Assembly (NCBI GenBank): GCA_019054805.1
Contig: JAHQIY010000003.1
Coordinates: 2,108,001 to 2,172,000, forward strand
DNA from: Brachionus manjavacas
Lineage: Eukaryota > Rotifera > Eurotatoria > Ploima > Brachionidae
Direction: 5' to 3'
Length of the DNA stretch: 64,000 bases
Under the pieces are notes generated by a model. It had not been told where the DNA came from, searched no databases, and was given only the letters and a program-made list of their open reading frames with translations. The first letter of the stretch is position 1; every line of letters starts with the position of its first letter. The translations under genes and the position numbers were made by a program. Shown here in pieces: positions 32,684-43,693 of this stretch.

Positions 32684-33449
32684 TTTTCTAATTAAATTCA
32701 TATCGAGATTCTTGCATGTATTTTTGAATAAAATGAAAAATGTTTTGGGTCAAAAGAATCATAATTTAAAATATATATTTACCATTAGAAATGTAGGAAT
32801 TTAATAAAATCAACTAATCTTAACCACAAAACTAAAGCCGAGTCTTGCCGAACATTTTATTCTTGCTCGTCTAATTAATAACATAAAAATTTTAAGATTT
32901 TTCCCTCTTAAAAAGTTCGTTTTGAAAGACTCTATATCGATTTTTTTCTATAATTTTTAAAAAGCCAAAAATGCACTTAGATCTCTATTTAATTAATTTT
33001 TTTTTTATATCATATTATAAATCTTTATTATACATTTATAATAAAAAAAAAATTTTTTTTCTAATCTTTAAGTTTTTTATTATTTGCGAGGAATGAGCGG
33101 TCGCGTGACGAGCTTATTAAGCAGACCAGAACATGCGTACCGAATATAACGTACTCTACGTAAAAAAATACTTGACAAAACTTAGATTAGTATACGCATA
33201 ATAAAATAAAATTACATGTTATTTTTAAACGAACACAATATTTTATATTTATGCATTTAAAACCTAATATTTTTTTAAATTAATTAATTTACATCTTGTT
33301 ACTCGCAATAAAAAGCCCTGCTGCTTTATATTATTTGTTACCCTGAACACGAGCTTATAAGATGAGTAGACGCTTCGAAATGCTGACAGATACATTAAGC
33401 ACTTAGCTCACATCTTGATTTTATTATAAGCTCGTGTTTTTGACACGAG
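32555..33449. repeat. Right arm of large inverted duplication
   Basis: Inverted match to 21822-22750: gagcggtcgcgtgacgagct, gaacatgcgtaccgaatata, ttactcgcaataaaaagccc, and the tip ctcgtgtttttgacacgag (33431-33449). Together with the WD40 copies the arms span 21822-33449. No clear target-site duplication flanks the outer tips. Confidence 0.8.
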
Positions 33450-33770
33450 GATATAGCCATAAATAAAGATTTCATTCTTAGATCTTAAAGTTTAAAGTTT
33501 ATAAAGTTTTTAAAAAATTTAAAAAAGTTAAAAAATTAAACATTGTTTTATTATATATCGGTTACATAGTTACTTATTTATTTATTTGTTTTATTTAGTT
33601 GTTTATTTGTGACGAGTTAAAGATCAACTTTTGAGTTTAAGTGTTAATTTTAAATGCAAAAAATCACACTTAACTTTTATACTTGAATTTCTTCGAGTGT
33701 GAAAGAATAGAAGCAATGGTTAGATAGCTCGTCTTAAAAAAAAACGTAAAAAAATAAACAAATGCTCCAA
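33450..33770. other. Intergenic, no gene seen
   Basis: AT-rich spacer between the inverted-duplication arm and a LINE relic. Confidence 0.45.
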
Positions 33771-34090
33771 GGAAATTAGTCTCGAAGACTTCACTAAATA
33801 TTTAGTGAATTATTCTCTCATTATGGTCTCATTATTACATGTTTACATAATGAATTTAAAAATAGAGTAAGAAGAAAATTCGACTGTGTAAAAGAAAAAG
33901 CATTTATTCCACTATTCTTCACTAGCGAGGTGGAAGATACTCTAAAAAACCTTTAACGTATAAAATCACCTGGCTTCGATAACTTGTGCAATGAATTCTA
34001 TATTTTTTTCTCATGGGAAAAACTCATACTTTTAGGTTACAATTGTTACAATTCTATAAAAATTTGTCATGGACAAGTCAAAATGCTGAT
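33770..34090 (+). mobile_element. LINE RT N-terminal relic
   Basis: The plus strand gives FFTSEVEDTLKNL and IKSPGFDNLCNEFYIF, matching the pattern (V...L..LK..KSPGxDxI..E) at the start of LINE RT domains. Several stops. Confidence 0.55.
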
Positions 34091-35124
34091 TGTTTGGTCT
34101 CATTTGTTTATGATAAGCATAGCTTGTTGGCTTAGCTTTCTCATTAGAAATTAATCTTTTCTCTGAGAGTTGTACCATCTCTGTCATTCATTATGATTCA
34201 GATCCTTTTTCGAAGTTTTTTCATTTTTAGTTTCTTTTTATTCATGTTATTTATTATCTGAGTTATATTCAGTATTATTCAAGTTGATTTGATGTTTCCT
34301 TTCTAATTCGAAATTATTATCAAAGTCATCATTTTCCTGATAATCATTATAATTATCATCAGAAACTTCGAGTTAGGTATTATCCGCATTACCAAGAAGT
34401 TCAAGAGCTTTTCATCGAGACATCGGTTCAAAAATAACTATTTATTGTAGGAATCAAGTAGAGTTGGAAATCAAAAGCATAAATAGCCATTTATTTTTGA
34501 TTTATTTTACAAAAAAAGACAAAATTTATGGAGGGTTCAAAAACCCCTCTTCGGGTTTAACGTATACTTTTTTTAGCATGAAAATTCAAAAATTATTTTG
34601 TAATCAAAATTAATTATTTATAATATTTTTTTGGTTTTAGTTTTGATGGAAAAAAAAAATTTTCAAAAAAGTTTAAATTTTTGGAACAACAAGCAAAAGA
34701 AGTCACAAAAAGGGTTGAAAAAACCTCTCTGGTAATTGAGTGTTAAGTAGTTAAAATAACCCGAGAGAAAAAATTAATTAAAAAGCGACAAAAAAAGTGA
34801 ATGTTTAAACGGGTTAAACAAGAAAAATGCAATAAAAAACAATAAATTATTTAAAAATTTAAAAAGCGAGTAGATTAGATTCAGTTTTTCCCGTTTTTGA
34901 GCGTTAAAGCGTTTTTTGCTGCTTTATTATTGCTTATTTTTTTTCGAGAAGCTTTGGTTTTACTACTTTCTTTATATGAACATATTATATTTGCCGTTTT
35001 TAACATGTAATTTTAATTTTTTTATTTTAGATAATGCTTTTTAATTGGTATCTATCAAAATCATATCGGACAAACATGTTTTTCTAACAAATCATTAATG
35101 ATGATTTATTTAGATTTTAAACAA

Positions 35125-36391
35125 GTAATTGGCTGCGTTACACATAAATTTCCAAACACACATTTTTTTTTTGTTGCTGCGTTCAACCTATATTTTTACC
35201 GAACACACATTTTTTAGAATGTGTGCGTTTTATTCCAAAAAAAAGGAGAAAAATAAAAAACAAATTTTCATTGAAAATACTTTTTTTGGACTTTTCAATT
35301 AACCTCTATTTAATGGAAATTGGACTACAAATAAAAATATTGTTAGTAACAATGCAACCTTTTAATAGCGAATAGCGAAAATTCTAATTATTGATACTTG
35401 AAGACCAATTAACTTTGATGCCTAGTACAATGCTGTCTAAATAATTAAAAATAAATGATCAATTTTTGATTTATCTTTTAACTTTTATTTTTATATTGTT
35501 GAAAATGACATTGCATATTGATTTAAAATGCTTAATAATTATTTTGAAACATTAAAATGTACCCAAATTCTTTTTACTATAACGATTGTTTTCAAATTCA
35601 TCCTAATAATTGGCAACCGAATTGTAATAATGGTTACCAATATACCGTTATCTCAATCATCAATCGCTTCAACTACTTCATCGCAATTTTCAATAATTGG
35701 TAAATCTAAAATAAAAGCTCCTAAAATTGGTAGAAAAAAAGATGTTAAGAAAAAAGCGAGTCATGGTCAATTAACAATGTACTGTTCAAATATGCAAAAA
35801 ATAAACGAAGATGAGTCTGAAAATGCTGCGTTAGTACTTGCGCCTGATTGTAAATTTTCGAAAAACGAACAAAGAATCAAAAAGTTTATTTATAATCAAT
35901 AAATCAATAAAAAGTTTATATATATTTTAAATTTTATTTATAATCAATTTCTTAAAAATTTAAAAATTTTACGTCATTATTTTCTGATGATGGTCTAAAA
36001 CAACTTAAAGCTTCTTTATTTTCTTAAAAGATTAATTTAAAATATGAGATTTGTAATGAATACTTTAATATGAAGGAATATGTTAAAATTTGTTCGATTT
36101 GTTATAAAAATTTTCATCTTAAACGTTCTAATAGCCTTAAATCGACTTAATTGTGGACTTGTAATTTTTGTGAAAAATCGCTTACTTTTTATTTTAAATT
36201 AATTTACTAATTTTTTATTTTTTTTTATTTTAAATTAAATTTTACCAGAAACTTTGTTTTTTTACTTTTCACACATTTTTTAGAAAAAAATGCACAAATA
36301 CTAAAAAATGTGTGTTGAGAAAAAAAAGGTTGAACGCAGCAAAAAAAAAGAAATGTGTGTTAGGAAATTTGTGTGTAACGCAGCGACTCTC
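35125..36391. mobile_element. Novel-looking TIR DNA transposon with 9-bp TSD
   Basis: Flanked by tttaaacaa at 35116-35124 and 36392-36400; uninterrupted copies of the host repeat have this string once. The inverted ends are long: gctgcgttacacataaattt from 35132 and its mirror aaatttgtgtgtaacgcagc ending at 36384, extending inward through acacacattttt and tgctgcgttcaacct. The 9-bp TSD suggests a MULE-like mechanism. The interior has one ORF and a Cys-rich remnant. Confidence 0.85.
35528..35902 (+). CDS. Unrecognised ORF inside the 9-bp-TSD transposon (124 aa)
   Basis: Has a hydrophobic start (ILFTITIVFKFILIIGN), then a Ser/Thr-rich part and a lysine-rich segment (KSKIKAPKIGRKKDVKKKAS), ending KNEQRIKKFIYNQ. 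The upstream part may not be coding; the Ser/Lys part could be the N-terminus of a transposase. About 140 nt downstream, 36045-36185 encodes EICNEYFNMKEYVKICSICY ... WTCNFCEK with a stop in the middle, a C-x2-C...C-x2-C zinc-binding-like remnant in another frame. No family assigned. Confidence 0.4.
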   Translation: MLNNYFETLKCTQILFTITIVFKFILIIGNRIVIMVTNIPLSQSSIASTTSSQFSIIGKSKIKAPKIGRKKDVKKKASHGQLTMYCSNMQKINEDESENAALVLAPDCKFSKNEQRIKKFIYNQ

Positions 36392-36707
36392 TTTAAACAA
36401 ATGTAGCAAAACGTAGAACTTTGAGAAATTCATTGATAAATTTCTTTTCAAAAATTCCTCACCTTTTACTAAAATGAAAGCTTTTTAAATAAACTTTTCA
36501 AACTCAAAAAATTAATCAATAAATTTTCTTCAATAGCTAAATAGTAAACAAAGAAACTTTTGAATTTATATTTAAAAAATCAATTGTATCGAATGCTTAT
36601 CTGATTTTAAAAAGTGGTATAAAAAGACGGCTAAAAAATTAAAAAAATCATTCAAAAAAATAAAAACTATCAATAATTTTAAAGACTACCATCAAAACAA
36701 AAAAAAA

Positions 36708-37163
36708 ATGTGCTCTCCATGTGGTTCATCATTTAACTTTTCTTTAGCTGCCCCACTTTCATTGTCTCTCCCAGAGCCATTGCCACTACCTCTACCAATT
36801 AGCACTTGTGGATCACCATGCTCAGCTCCAGCTCCACTTCCATTGCCATTACCTCTCCCAATTAGCACTTGTGGATCACCATGCTCAGCTCCAGCTCCAC
36901 TTCCATTGCCACTACCTCTCCCAATTAGCACTTGCGGATCACCATGCTCAGCTCCAGCTCCACTTCCATTGCCACTACCTCTCCCAATTAGCACTTGTGG
37001 ATCACCATGCTCAGCTCCAGCTCCACTTCCATTGCCACTACCTCTACCAATTAGCACTTGTGGATCACCATGCTCAGCTCCAGCTCCACTTCCATTGCCA
37101 TTACCTCTCCCAATTAGCACTTGTGGTTCATCGTGTGGCTCTTCATATGGTTCTTGGTTCTAA
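36708..37163 (+). CDS. Pro/Leu/Cys/Ser-rich repeat protein, copy 3 (151 aa from internal Met)
   Basis: Five 21-residue repeats and the ending STCGSSCGSSYGSWF. As in copy 2, the ancestral start is lost (ata and a shorter A-run near 36568), and the first in-frame Met is MCSPCGSSFNF at 36708. All unit-to-unit changes here (tta/cta, ctc/cta, tgt/tgc) are silent, so the repeat array is well preserved despite the start loss. Confidence 0.5.
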   Translation: MCSPCGSSFNFSLAAPLSLSLPEPLPLPLPISTCGSPCSAPAPLPLPLPLPISTCGSPCSAPAPLPLPLPLPISTCGSPCSAPAPLPLPLPLPISTCGSPCSAPAPLPLPLPLPISTCGSPCSAPAPLPLPLPLPISTCGSSCGSSYGSWF

Positions 37164-37440
37164 AAACAAAATAAAAAAACTTTAAATTATTCTAAGCTAG
37201 AATTTATGTTCTAGGCAAAATTATTATTTAAATTTATTTTATTTAAAATTTTTAAGAGATAAAGTTTATTTTATTTACATTTTAGTTTGATTTAATTTTA
37301 TTTATTCCTTCAAAATTTTCGTTTGACTCCCATGCTACAAAAGTATAATTAGATAACTTATTATAAAAGTGATAGATGAAAATGACATAGGTGTATGTGA
37401 AAACTTTTACTAAAAAAAACGAAACTCCAATTCAAATTAA

Positions 37441-39655
37441 TTGCTTCTCAGTGATTAGATTATACTTCTCGATATGTTTCACTATGTAGTCCTTGATCAG
37501 TGACTCTAAGACTTTGCATGGAACAGACGTCAGAGAGACCAGGAGATAGTTGCTTACCATGGTTCTGCTTCCCTTCTTATGAATTGGCGACACATTTGCT
37601 ATTTTCCATTCGGCACTTCGGACGAGATCAAGGACTGTTCGAAGATGAACGCGAGAGGCACTGCTAGTGACTCTGCAAACATCTTGAGAGCATGCGTACT
37701 AATCTGGTCGACTCCAGCTGACTTATTGCTGTTCAACTTCTTGAGTTTTGCCAAAACCTTATCCGGAGTCACCACATCCTCAATTAAAAAACTTGGATCA
37801 GGCTCAGCTTTTACCTCGACATTAGCCTCAGCGGTAATTACGGCTGCTCTAGAAGTCGGTGGCTCGAACACTGAGAAGAAGTAAGAATTCAGTCTTTCGC
37901 AGATGCTCACTTTGTCTGTGACGATTTGGTTATCCATGTCCATCAAAGCTGCTATGCTTTCTCTTGACGAGAAATGTCGGTTCATATAAGAGTAAAGAAG
38001 TTTTGGATTTTTCTTTACCGACTGAACAAGTTTCAATTCGTACTCGATGATGCTCCTTTTCCCGACATGTTTGACCAGCTTACATAAGTATCTATGCTTG
38101 CTCACATATTGTTCACTCTGCCTCTCTATACGTCTGCAGATAAAAACTCGTCTTTTTTGACGAACGAGTAAAGCAATTTCGAAGTTCCACCATGGTGGTT
38201 TCGCGTTTAATGACCGGATACGACGTCTTTTGACGTATAAAATGGCGGCCTAACAGAAAGTATAAAGAATGTCGAAGTACAAATCTTGGACGGACCATTT
38301 CTGTGAAACTTTACGAAAAATATTATTTTTTAGGTATTCACTCATTGCACCAAAGTTGCCGCTACGCCAATTGAGTGACCTGCTATCGAAGTTTGCAACC
38401 TCGAAGCTCTTGAATGCAGCTGGAAGATCAAGCTACAATGGTGTTTGGAAGCATTGCCGTCTAGAGGCGGGCCTCTCAGGACATCTGATACCCGGTTCGG
38501 ATCACTCACTAGCACAAGGTCAAGCCGACTGGTCGACTGTTCGTTGCAAAAGAACGTCTCCTCTTTAACCATTTGTACAAGACTTGAATTGCTGATGGCG
38601 TAACCAACATAGTTGCACGTATTTGATACATCCTGTATCAGTGGTGCACCGTACTCATTCCACTCGATATGGGGCAAATTGAAGTCGCCCATAAGTATGA
38701 TGCCTGAATGCTTTCCGTTTCTTAAAAAGTTAGTCGTAGATCTAATTGAATTCGCTATAGCAATGTCCGCATCGGTAGGAGAGCTTGTGGTGTTATGTGA
38801 AGGTGGCCTGTAAATACAGCCCAATAGGAGTGGTTTCTCATTCTCGATTTTTACAGTAACCCATAATTGCTCACACCTTGGGTCAATAAAACTTCCCTGT
38901 AAATTACTGTAGGCTTCATAGTCGGACTTGATATATAAGCAAACACCTCCGCCCCTCTTGTCGCCAGGACGGTCCTTCCTAAATAGCTAATAGCCTTCCA
39001 ACTCTGCAACCGAGCTCTCGTCAAACCAAGTCTCTGAGATACCTATGATGCTCAGTGATGAACTAGCTGCTATTGACTCAAGCAAGTGCAGTTTGTTGTT
39101 TAGACTTATGACATTGCTATACCAAAAGCTGATAACTCCTTCATAAGTTGATTGTCTCTTGGTATTCTGGCTTTGATGCGGTGAGCCGTTTGAGGAAGCA
39201 AGTAATGGCGAGTAACCTGTTCTACTCGATGATGCCGAAAGCGATGACCAAGAGGAGTCCAGAGAACTGAAAACTGACTCATCTGAGCTTCTATTTTGGC
39301 GTGTATTATTGGGAGAGTACTCTATCAGTGATGGTTATATTTCAATTTAATTCGTAGGATCATGAGGAACTTCTTTGAGACCCTTGGGTCGACTGGATTT
39401 GGCTGAATTGGTTAAGATCTTGTTTACCGCTGCTTTGGTTGCTACGGAACGACTGGAGTTGGTTGAGTTGGTCAAAGCTTTGTTGATTGTTTCTTTGGTT
39501 GCTTCGATGCTGTTTTGATCAACTGATTCATTGAGATCAAATGAGGCGATGATCTCTCTTGATTGCAGTTTTTCTTTTTGCTATAAATGTTCAATATTTG
39601 ACAAGACCAGCTTTAATTCACCATTTCTTATTCCCCAAAATCTTTTTTTTCCGTC
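37441..39655 (-). mobile_element. CR1-like LINE, 5' part: endonuclease and start of RT
   Basis: The minus strand encodes, with few breaks, an ORF1-like stretch, ISETWFDESSVAELEGY, RGGGVCLYIKSDYEAYSNL, then LLLGCIYRPPS and ILMGDFNLPHIEWNEYG (APE-type endonuclease; ORF 38824-38342), a linker, and the RT start (38105-37599: LKKLNSNKSAGVDQISTHAL, IFEQSLISSEVP). It stops near 37441 before the RT active site, so the 3' part is missing. The sequence is less AT-rich than its surroundings and relatively well preserved. It lies exactly between Pro-rich units 3 and 4. Confidence 0.85.
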
Positions 39656-40770
39656 CTCGAAATCTTTAGTTTTACTACTTTCTTTATATGAACATATTAT
39701 ATTTGCCGTTTTTAACATGTAATTTTAATTTTTTTATCTTAGATAATGCTTTTTAATTGGTATCTATCAAAATCATATCGGACAAACATGTTTTTCTAAC
39801 AAATCATTAATGTTAATTTATTTAGATTTTAAAATAATGTAGCAAAACGTAGAACTTTGCAAAATTCACTGATAAATTTCTTTTCAAAAATTCCTCACCT
39901 TTTACTAAAATGAAAGCTTTTTAAATAAACTTTTCAAACTCAAAAAATTAATCAATAAATTTTCTTCAATAGCTAAATAGTAAACAAAGTAACTATTGAA
40001 TTTATGTTTAAAAAAATCAATTGTATCGAATGCTTATCTGATTTTAAAAAATGGTATAAAAAGACTGCTAAAACATTTAAAAAATCATTCAAAAAAATAA
40101 AAACTATCAATAATTTTAAAGACTACCATCAAAACAAAAAAAAAATGTGCTCTCCATGTGGTTCATCATTTAACTTTTCTTTAGCTACCCCACTTTCATT
40201 GTCTCTCCCAGAGCCATTGCCATTACCTCTACCAATTAGTACTTGTGGATCACCATGCTCAGCTCAAGCTCCACTTCCATTGCCACTACCTCTATCATTT
40301 AGCACTTGTGGATCACCATGCTCAGCTCCAGCTCCACTTCCATTGCCACTACCTCTATCATTTAGCACTTGTGGATCACCATGCTCAGCTCCAGCTCCAC
40401 TTCCATTGCCACTACCTCTACCAATTAGCACTTGTGGATCACCATGCTCAGCTCCAGCTCCACTTCCATTGCCATTACCTCTCCCAATTAGCACTTGTGG
40501 ATCACCATGCTCATCTCCAGCTCCACTTCCATTGCCATTACCTCTCCCAATTAGCACTTGTGGTTCATCGTGTGGCTCTTCATATGGTTCTTGGTTCTAA
40601 AAACAAAATAAAAAAACTTTAAATTATTCTAAGCTAGAATTTATGTTCTAGGCAAAATTAATATTTAATTTTATTTTATTTAAAATTTTTAAGAGATAAA
40701 GTTTGCTTTCGATTTTTATTTTTAAATAAATTCATTTTATTTTATTCCTTCCAAATTTTCGTTTGACTTA
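39656..40770 (+). repeat. Pro-rich gene repeat unit, copy 4
   Basis: Similarity to the other units begins near 39656 (ctttagttttactactttct; the first 400 bp of copies 2 and 3 are absent) and fades after about 40770. Confidence 0.8.
40004..40600 (+). CDS. Pro/Leu/Cys/Ser-rich repeat protein, copy 4 (198 aa)
   Basis: Full-length like copy 1: ATG at 40004, the same basic N-terminus (MFKKINCIECLSDFKKWYKK), five repeats and the ending STCGSSCGSSYGSWF. Two units carry LSFSTCGSP instead of LPISTCGSP, and one each has AQAP and SPAP, so replacements are more frequent than in copy 1. The 48-residue N-terminus equals that of copy 1. Confidence 0.6.
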   Translation: MFKKINCIECLSDFKKWYKKTAKTFKKSFKKIKTINNFKDYHQNKKKMCSPCGSSFNFSLATPLSLSLPEPLPLPLPISTCGSPCSAQAPLPLPLPLSFSTCGSPCSAPAPLPLPLPLSFSTCGSPCSAPAPLPLPLPLPISTCGSPCSAPAPLPLPLPLPISTCGSPCSSPAPLPLPLPLPISTCGSSCGSSYGSWF

Positions 40771-41365
40771 CAAAATACAAAATTATAATTTATTTTATTT
40801 AAATTTTTTTATTTTTTTTATTTTAGATGTATTGATATTTTTTCATGCTAATTTTTTTTTTTAAATGATTGTACTGGAGAAAAAACTTCGCCATGCTTAT
40901 AAATTTGCATTTGAGGTTAGGCGAAGTTTAAGCTTTGCCTCTAGAAAAAAATTAGTAGACAAAGTAACTTTTATTCTAATTAATCTATTAATTAATTCTA
41001 GCTCATTAATTTAAAAAAAGAGCGGATTAATTTGATTGATTTTTGAATTTTTTTTATGAAAAATCGCACAATATTGAGGCTAATAGAAATTAAACTGAAA
41101 TTTTTTTTGATTTTTTCACAGATATATTTATAAATAGTCAATTGCTTACCCAATATATTTAAGAAACTATGCAGGAAAGTTGCAAAAAACTTCCCTACTC
41201 CGAATGGACCCCTCAAACTAATATTTTTTTTTATAATTTAATTAAAAATTTTATTTGAGAAAAATAATAAAGAAATTTTTAAACAAAGTAAAAAGAAATT
41301 TTTGTGTAAAATTTAGAAGATGACATGAAAAAAACTATATGGCATTTTACTTAGGCCTGTCTCTT
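40771..41365. other. Intergenic, no gene seen
   Basis: AT-rich. A minus-strand open stretch (41216-41100) with RGPFGVGKFFATFLHSFLN is noted but not recognised. Confidence 0.4.
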
Positions 41366-41369
41366 TTTA

Positions 41370-41720
41370 TTTTAATTTGTTATGTGGCTGAATGACTGGC
41401 AGACTGTGAAATTGATTTTAATCGAGTTGTTTGCTTTACTCCTCGATTGTCTTTTTTCATCTTCTACTTTCAATATTTCATCAACATTCTCGATCATTCT
41501 ATTTTTTTGTTTACACTTTCAACAGGAGTAGCTAATCTTTTTTATGAAGTTGATATTGTAGTTAATCATCATTTGGTTGCATTTTTGAAGCCTTTCTAGT
41601 TTTAATTGACCTTCCTCTATTTCTTTTTTTTCCAATTCGAACAGTTTTAGCTTCTATTGGAATCTTTACATATTTTTCTTTTGATGCTATGCCAATCAAG
41701 TGTTTACATTTATTATTTTT
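41370..41720 (-). pseudogene. MULE transposase SWIM/C-terminal fragment
   Basis: The minus strand from 41720 reads NKCKHLIGIASKEKYVKIPI, EAKTVRIGKK, then after a one-base shift RNRGRSIKTRKASKMQPN. CKHxIGIA, the IPxEAKxVxIG segment and the RGR basic tail are the end of SWIM-containing MULE transposases. Confidence 0.7.
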
Positions 41721-42852
41721 TAATTAACCGTTCATTTAGGAAATCAAGGCAAATTGAAGTTCATGATCGAATGTAAATTGTAATAAATAAAAAGGTATTT
41801 TTAATCAATTTTTTAAATAATAACTGACTAAACTTTATTAAACATTATTTGTTTAATCAACAATTAAATAGAAAATTATATGAATTTTTATCAAAAGTAA
41901 ATTGAATACTTAATCAATATTTTGAAATTTTACAATACAAAATTTAACTTTGTTTCGCCGGAATATAATTTAATTGATGTCAAAATATCATTTAAAGCGT
42001 TTAATTGAGCCATAATCTGGAGGTATGTATTTTTTTGATCTACATAAATAATTAATTGAATAATATAAAATAATAAAATTTTTTGAAAATTTAAAAAAAT
42101 AATTGATTTTCATAATTAGTAAACGATTTGGTTTAATTTTTTGTGTTTGAATTACAAAATGTATCCAATGTTGAAATAAAATTGAAAAAGTGCGATGTTA
42201 CGAATATTTTTTTCAGTTAAAAAAAAAAAATAATCTTAAGTTAATATTGCAAGCATTTTCAAATTTGAAATTATTCTCGTTAAATAGAATGAGTTTAATT
42301 TTATTTTGAAATTTGAAAAAAAATATTGAAAATTCTTTTTTAACTTTTAAACTTATTTTTACCGAGCAAATGCTCATTCAGAAAAAAAAATATGAAAAAT
42401 ATAAAAATAAAGTTAAATAATAAAAAAAAAGAGAAAAAATGAATAAAAAGAAAAAAAAGAATAATAATTCATTCAGATTAAAGTTAACATTAAATCGTTA
42501 AATAACTGGGTTTAGTCGGTTAGGTGAACCATATTTCACTTATTATCCGAAAAATTCTTGTTCTAAGATTTTGTGAACTATCGGTTCACCCAATTTTTTT
42601 GTTTAAAATAGACGAACAGTTTTTAGATTATGTATAATAAACAAGAACCTACATTAAAATAGCACACATCAAATGTAATTTGGACAATTATTTGTAATAG
42701 ATATAAATTTTTAAAGTGATTTTTGCACCTGCATTATTAATTTATTGACTTGGTTGAAAATAAAGTCTAATCGGAATTTTTCCATAAAAAAAAGTAAAAA
42801 AAAGTCCGAGCCAAAGACTTTTATTTTATTTGAAAAAAAAAAGTAGGAGCGA
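41721..42852. other. Intergenic repeat debris
   Basis: 42240-42352 repeats the sequence at 14560-14690. 42360-42430 has a LINE 3'-end motif (gagcaaatgctcattcag plus A-rich tail). 42510-42610 matches inverted 15210-15310. Nothing coding recognised. Confidence 0.5.
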
Positions 42853-43073
42853 GGCGTTGCTCTAAAGATGGTGGTTCGTAAGCAAAAAACTTATCAAAAG
42901 GCATAGATAGGACAGCTTACATACCAGGAGAGGGGCATAATTTACAGGAGCATGAAATTGTTCAGCTTAGAGAAGAACCTACTAAAAATCTGCCAGGTTT
43001 GAACTTAAAAGTCCTTCCTAGTACTAACGACTGCTCTCAAGTTAAAAAAAATGTTAAAAAAATAAATTCATAA
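42853..43073 (+). pseudogene. MRPS12: Mitochondrial ribosomal protein S12 (uS12m) pseudogene
   Basis: The first frame gives GVALKMVVRKQKTYQK, the start of the conserved uS12 core. After a frame break and a deletion of the expected PNSANRK...-type segment, a second frame gives TAYIPGEGHNLQEHEIVQLR, EEPTKNLPGLNLKVLPSTND and C-SQVKKN, then a stop at 43071-43073. GEGHNLQEH and NLPGxxxKV are signatures of the decoding-site protein S12. No intron is seen and the 5' part is missing, so a truncated retrocopy is likely. It could also be an exon of a live gene, but the frame break argues against that. Confidence 0.88.
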
Positions 43074-43406
43074 TAAAATTAAAAAATATTTATTAAATGA
43101 ATGTTTATAATTGGCATAGACTCTTCTTTGCGTTTACTAAAAAATTTAAATGATAAAAAATTCAATAAATTAAAATCAATTACAAAACCAGTTTGGAATC
43201 GGTTTTCAAATTTTATTTGTAATAATCGTCTTAAACGACTAAGAACCATTTAAGAAATGTTAAGCCTCTTACTAGATCAGCCAAAGAAATAGATTAAGAT
43301 TCAAAAGGCGATGTAAATTCAATTTTCACAATTCCAAATAAAAAATTATTTTCATTGTTTTTGAAATCTAAATTAAAGATCTAGATTATTTTTACTTAAT
43401 TATAGA

Positions 43407-43478
43407 TCCCGCGTGGTCTAGTGGTTAGGATTTGACGCTCTCACCGTCAAGGCCCGGGTTCAATTCCCGGCACGGGAA
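43407..43478 (+). tRNA. trnE-CTC: tRNA-Glu (anticodon CTC)
   Basis: A 72-nt cloverleaf: acceptor tcccgcg/cacggga, D-arm with ggtctagtggttagga, anticodon arm tgacg-ctctcac-cgtca with anticodon CTC, T-arm ccggg-ttcaatt-cccgg, discriminator A. The A box (tggtctagtgg) and B box (ggttcaattcc) are good. One acceptor pair (position 6-67) is C-A. It lies 216 bp upstream of the GCP4 start codon on the same strand. Confidence 0.95.
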
Positions 43479-43693
43479 AATATTTTATTTTTTCTGAAAA
43501 CAAAAAGAAAATTTTCAATCAGCTGGAATAAATCTAAATCGAATTTTATTGCTAAAATAATTTTAAAATTCTTTTTTAGAATAAATTTCGAAATTTTTTT
43601 TTCTTTATAAGACATCTAATTTTTCAATGCAAATTTACAATATTTAAAATTTTAAATAAAAATATTATTGAATACATTTAATTTTTTTGAAAA

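Larger units (their letters stand above)
34515..37440 (+). repeat. Pro-rich gene repeat unit, copy 3 (interrupted by a transposon at 35125-36391)
   Basis: Starts atttatggagggttcaaaaa as in copy 2 and ends at caaattcaaattaatt (37440), the same breakpoint as copy 1. Removing 35125-36391 and one 9-bp repeat restores the continuous unit. Confidence 0.85.

Noticed and set aside
21822-33449. Polinton/Maverick element with long TIRs
   Set aside because: No integrase, polymerase or capsid-like gene seen inside, and no 6-bp target duplication at the tips.
40998-41216. 72-aa minus-strand ORF with RGPFGVGKFFATF
   Set aside because: Cannot be assigned; short, isolated, and no splice partners recognised.
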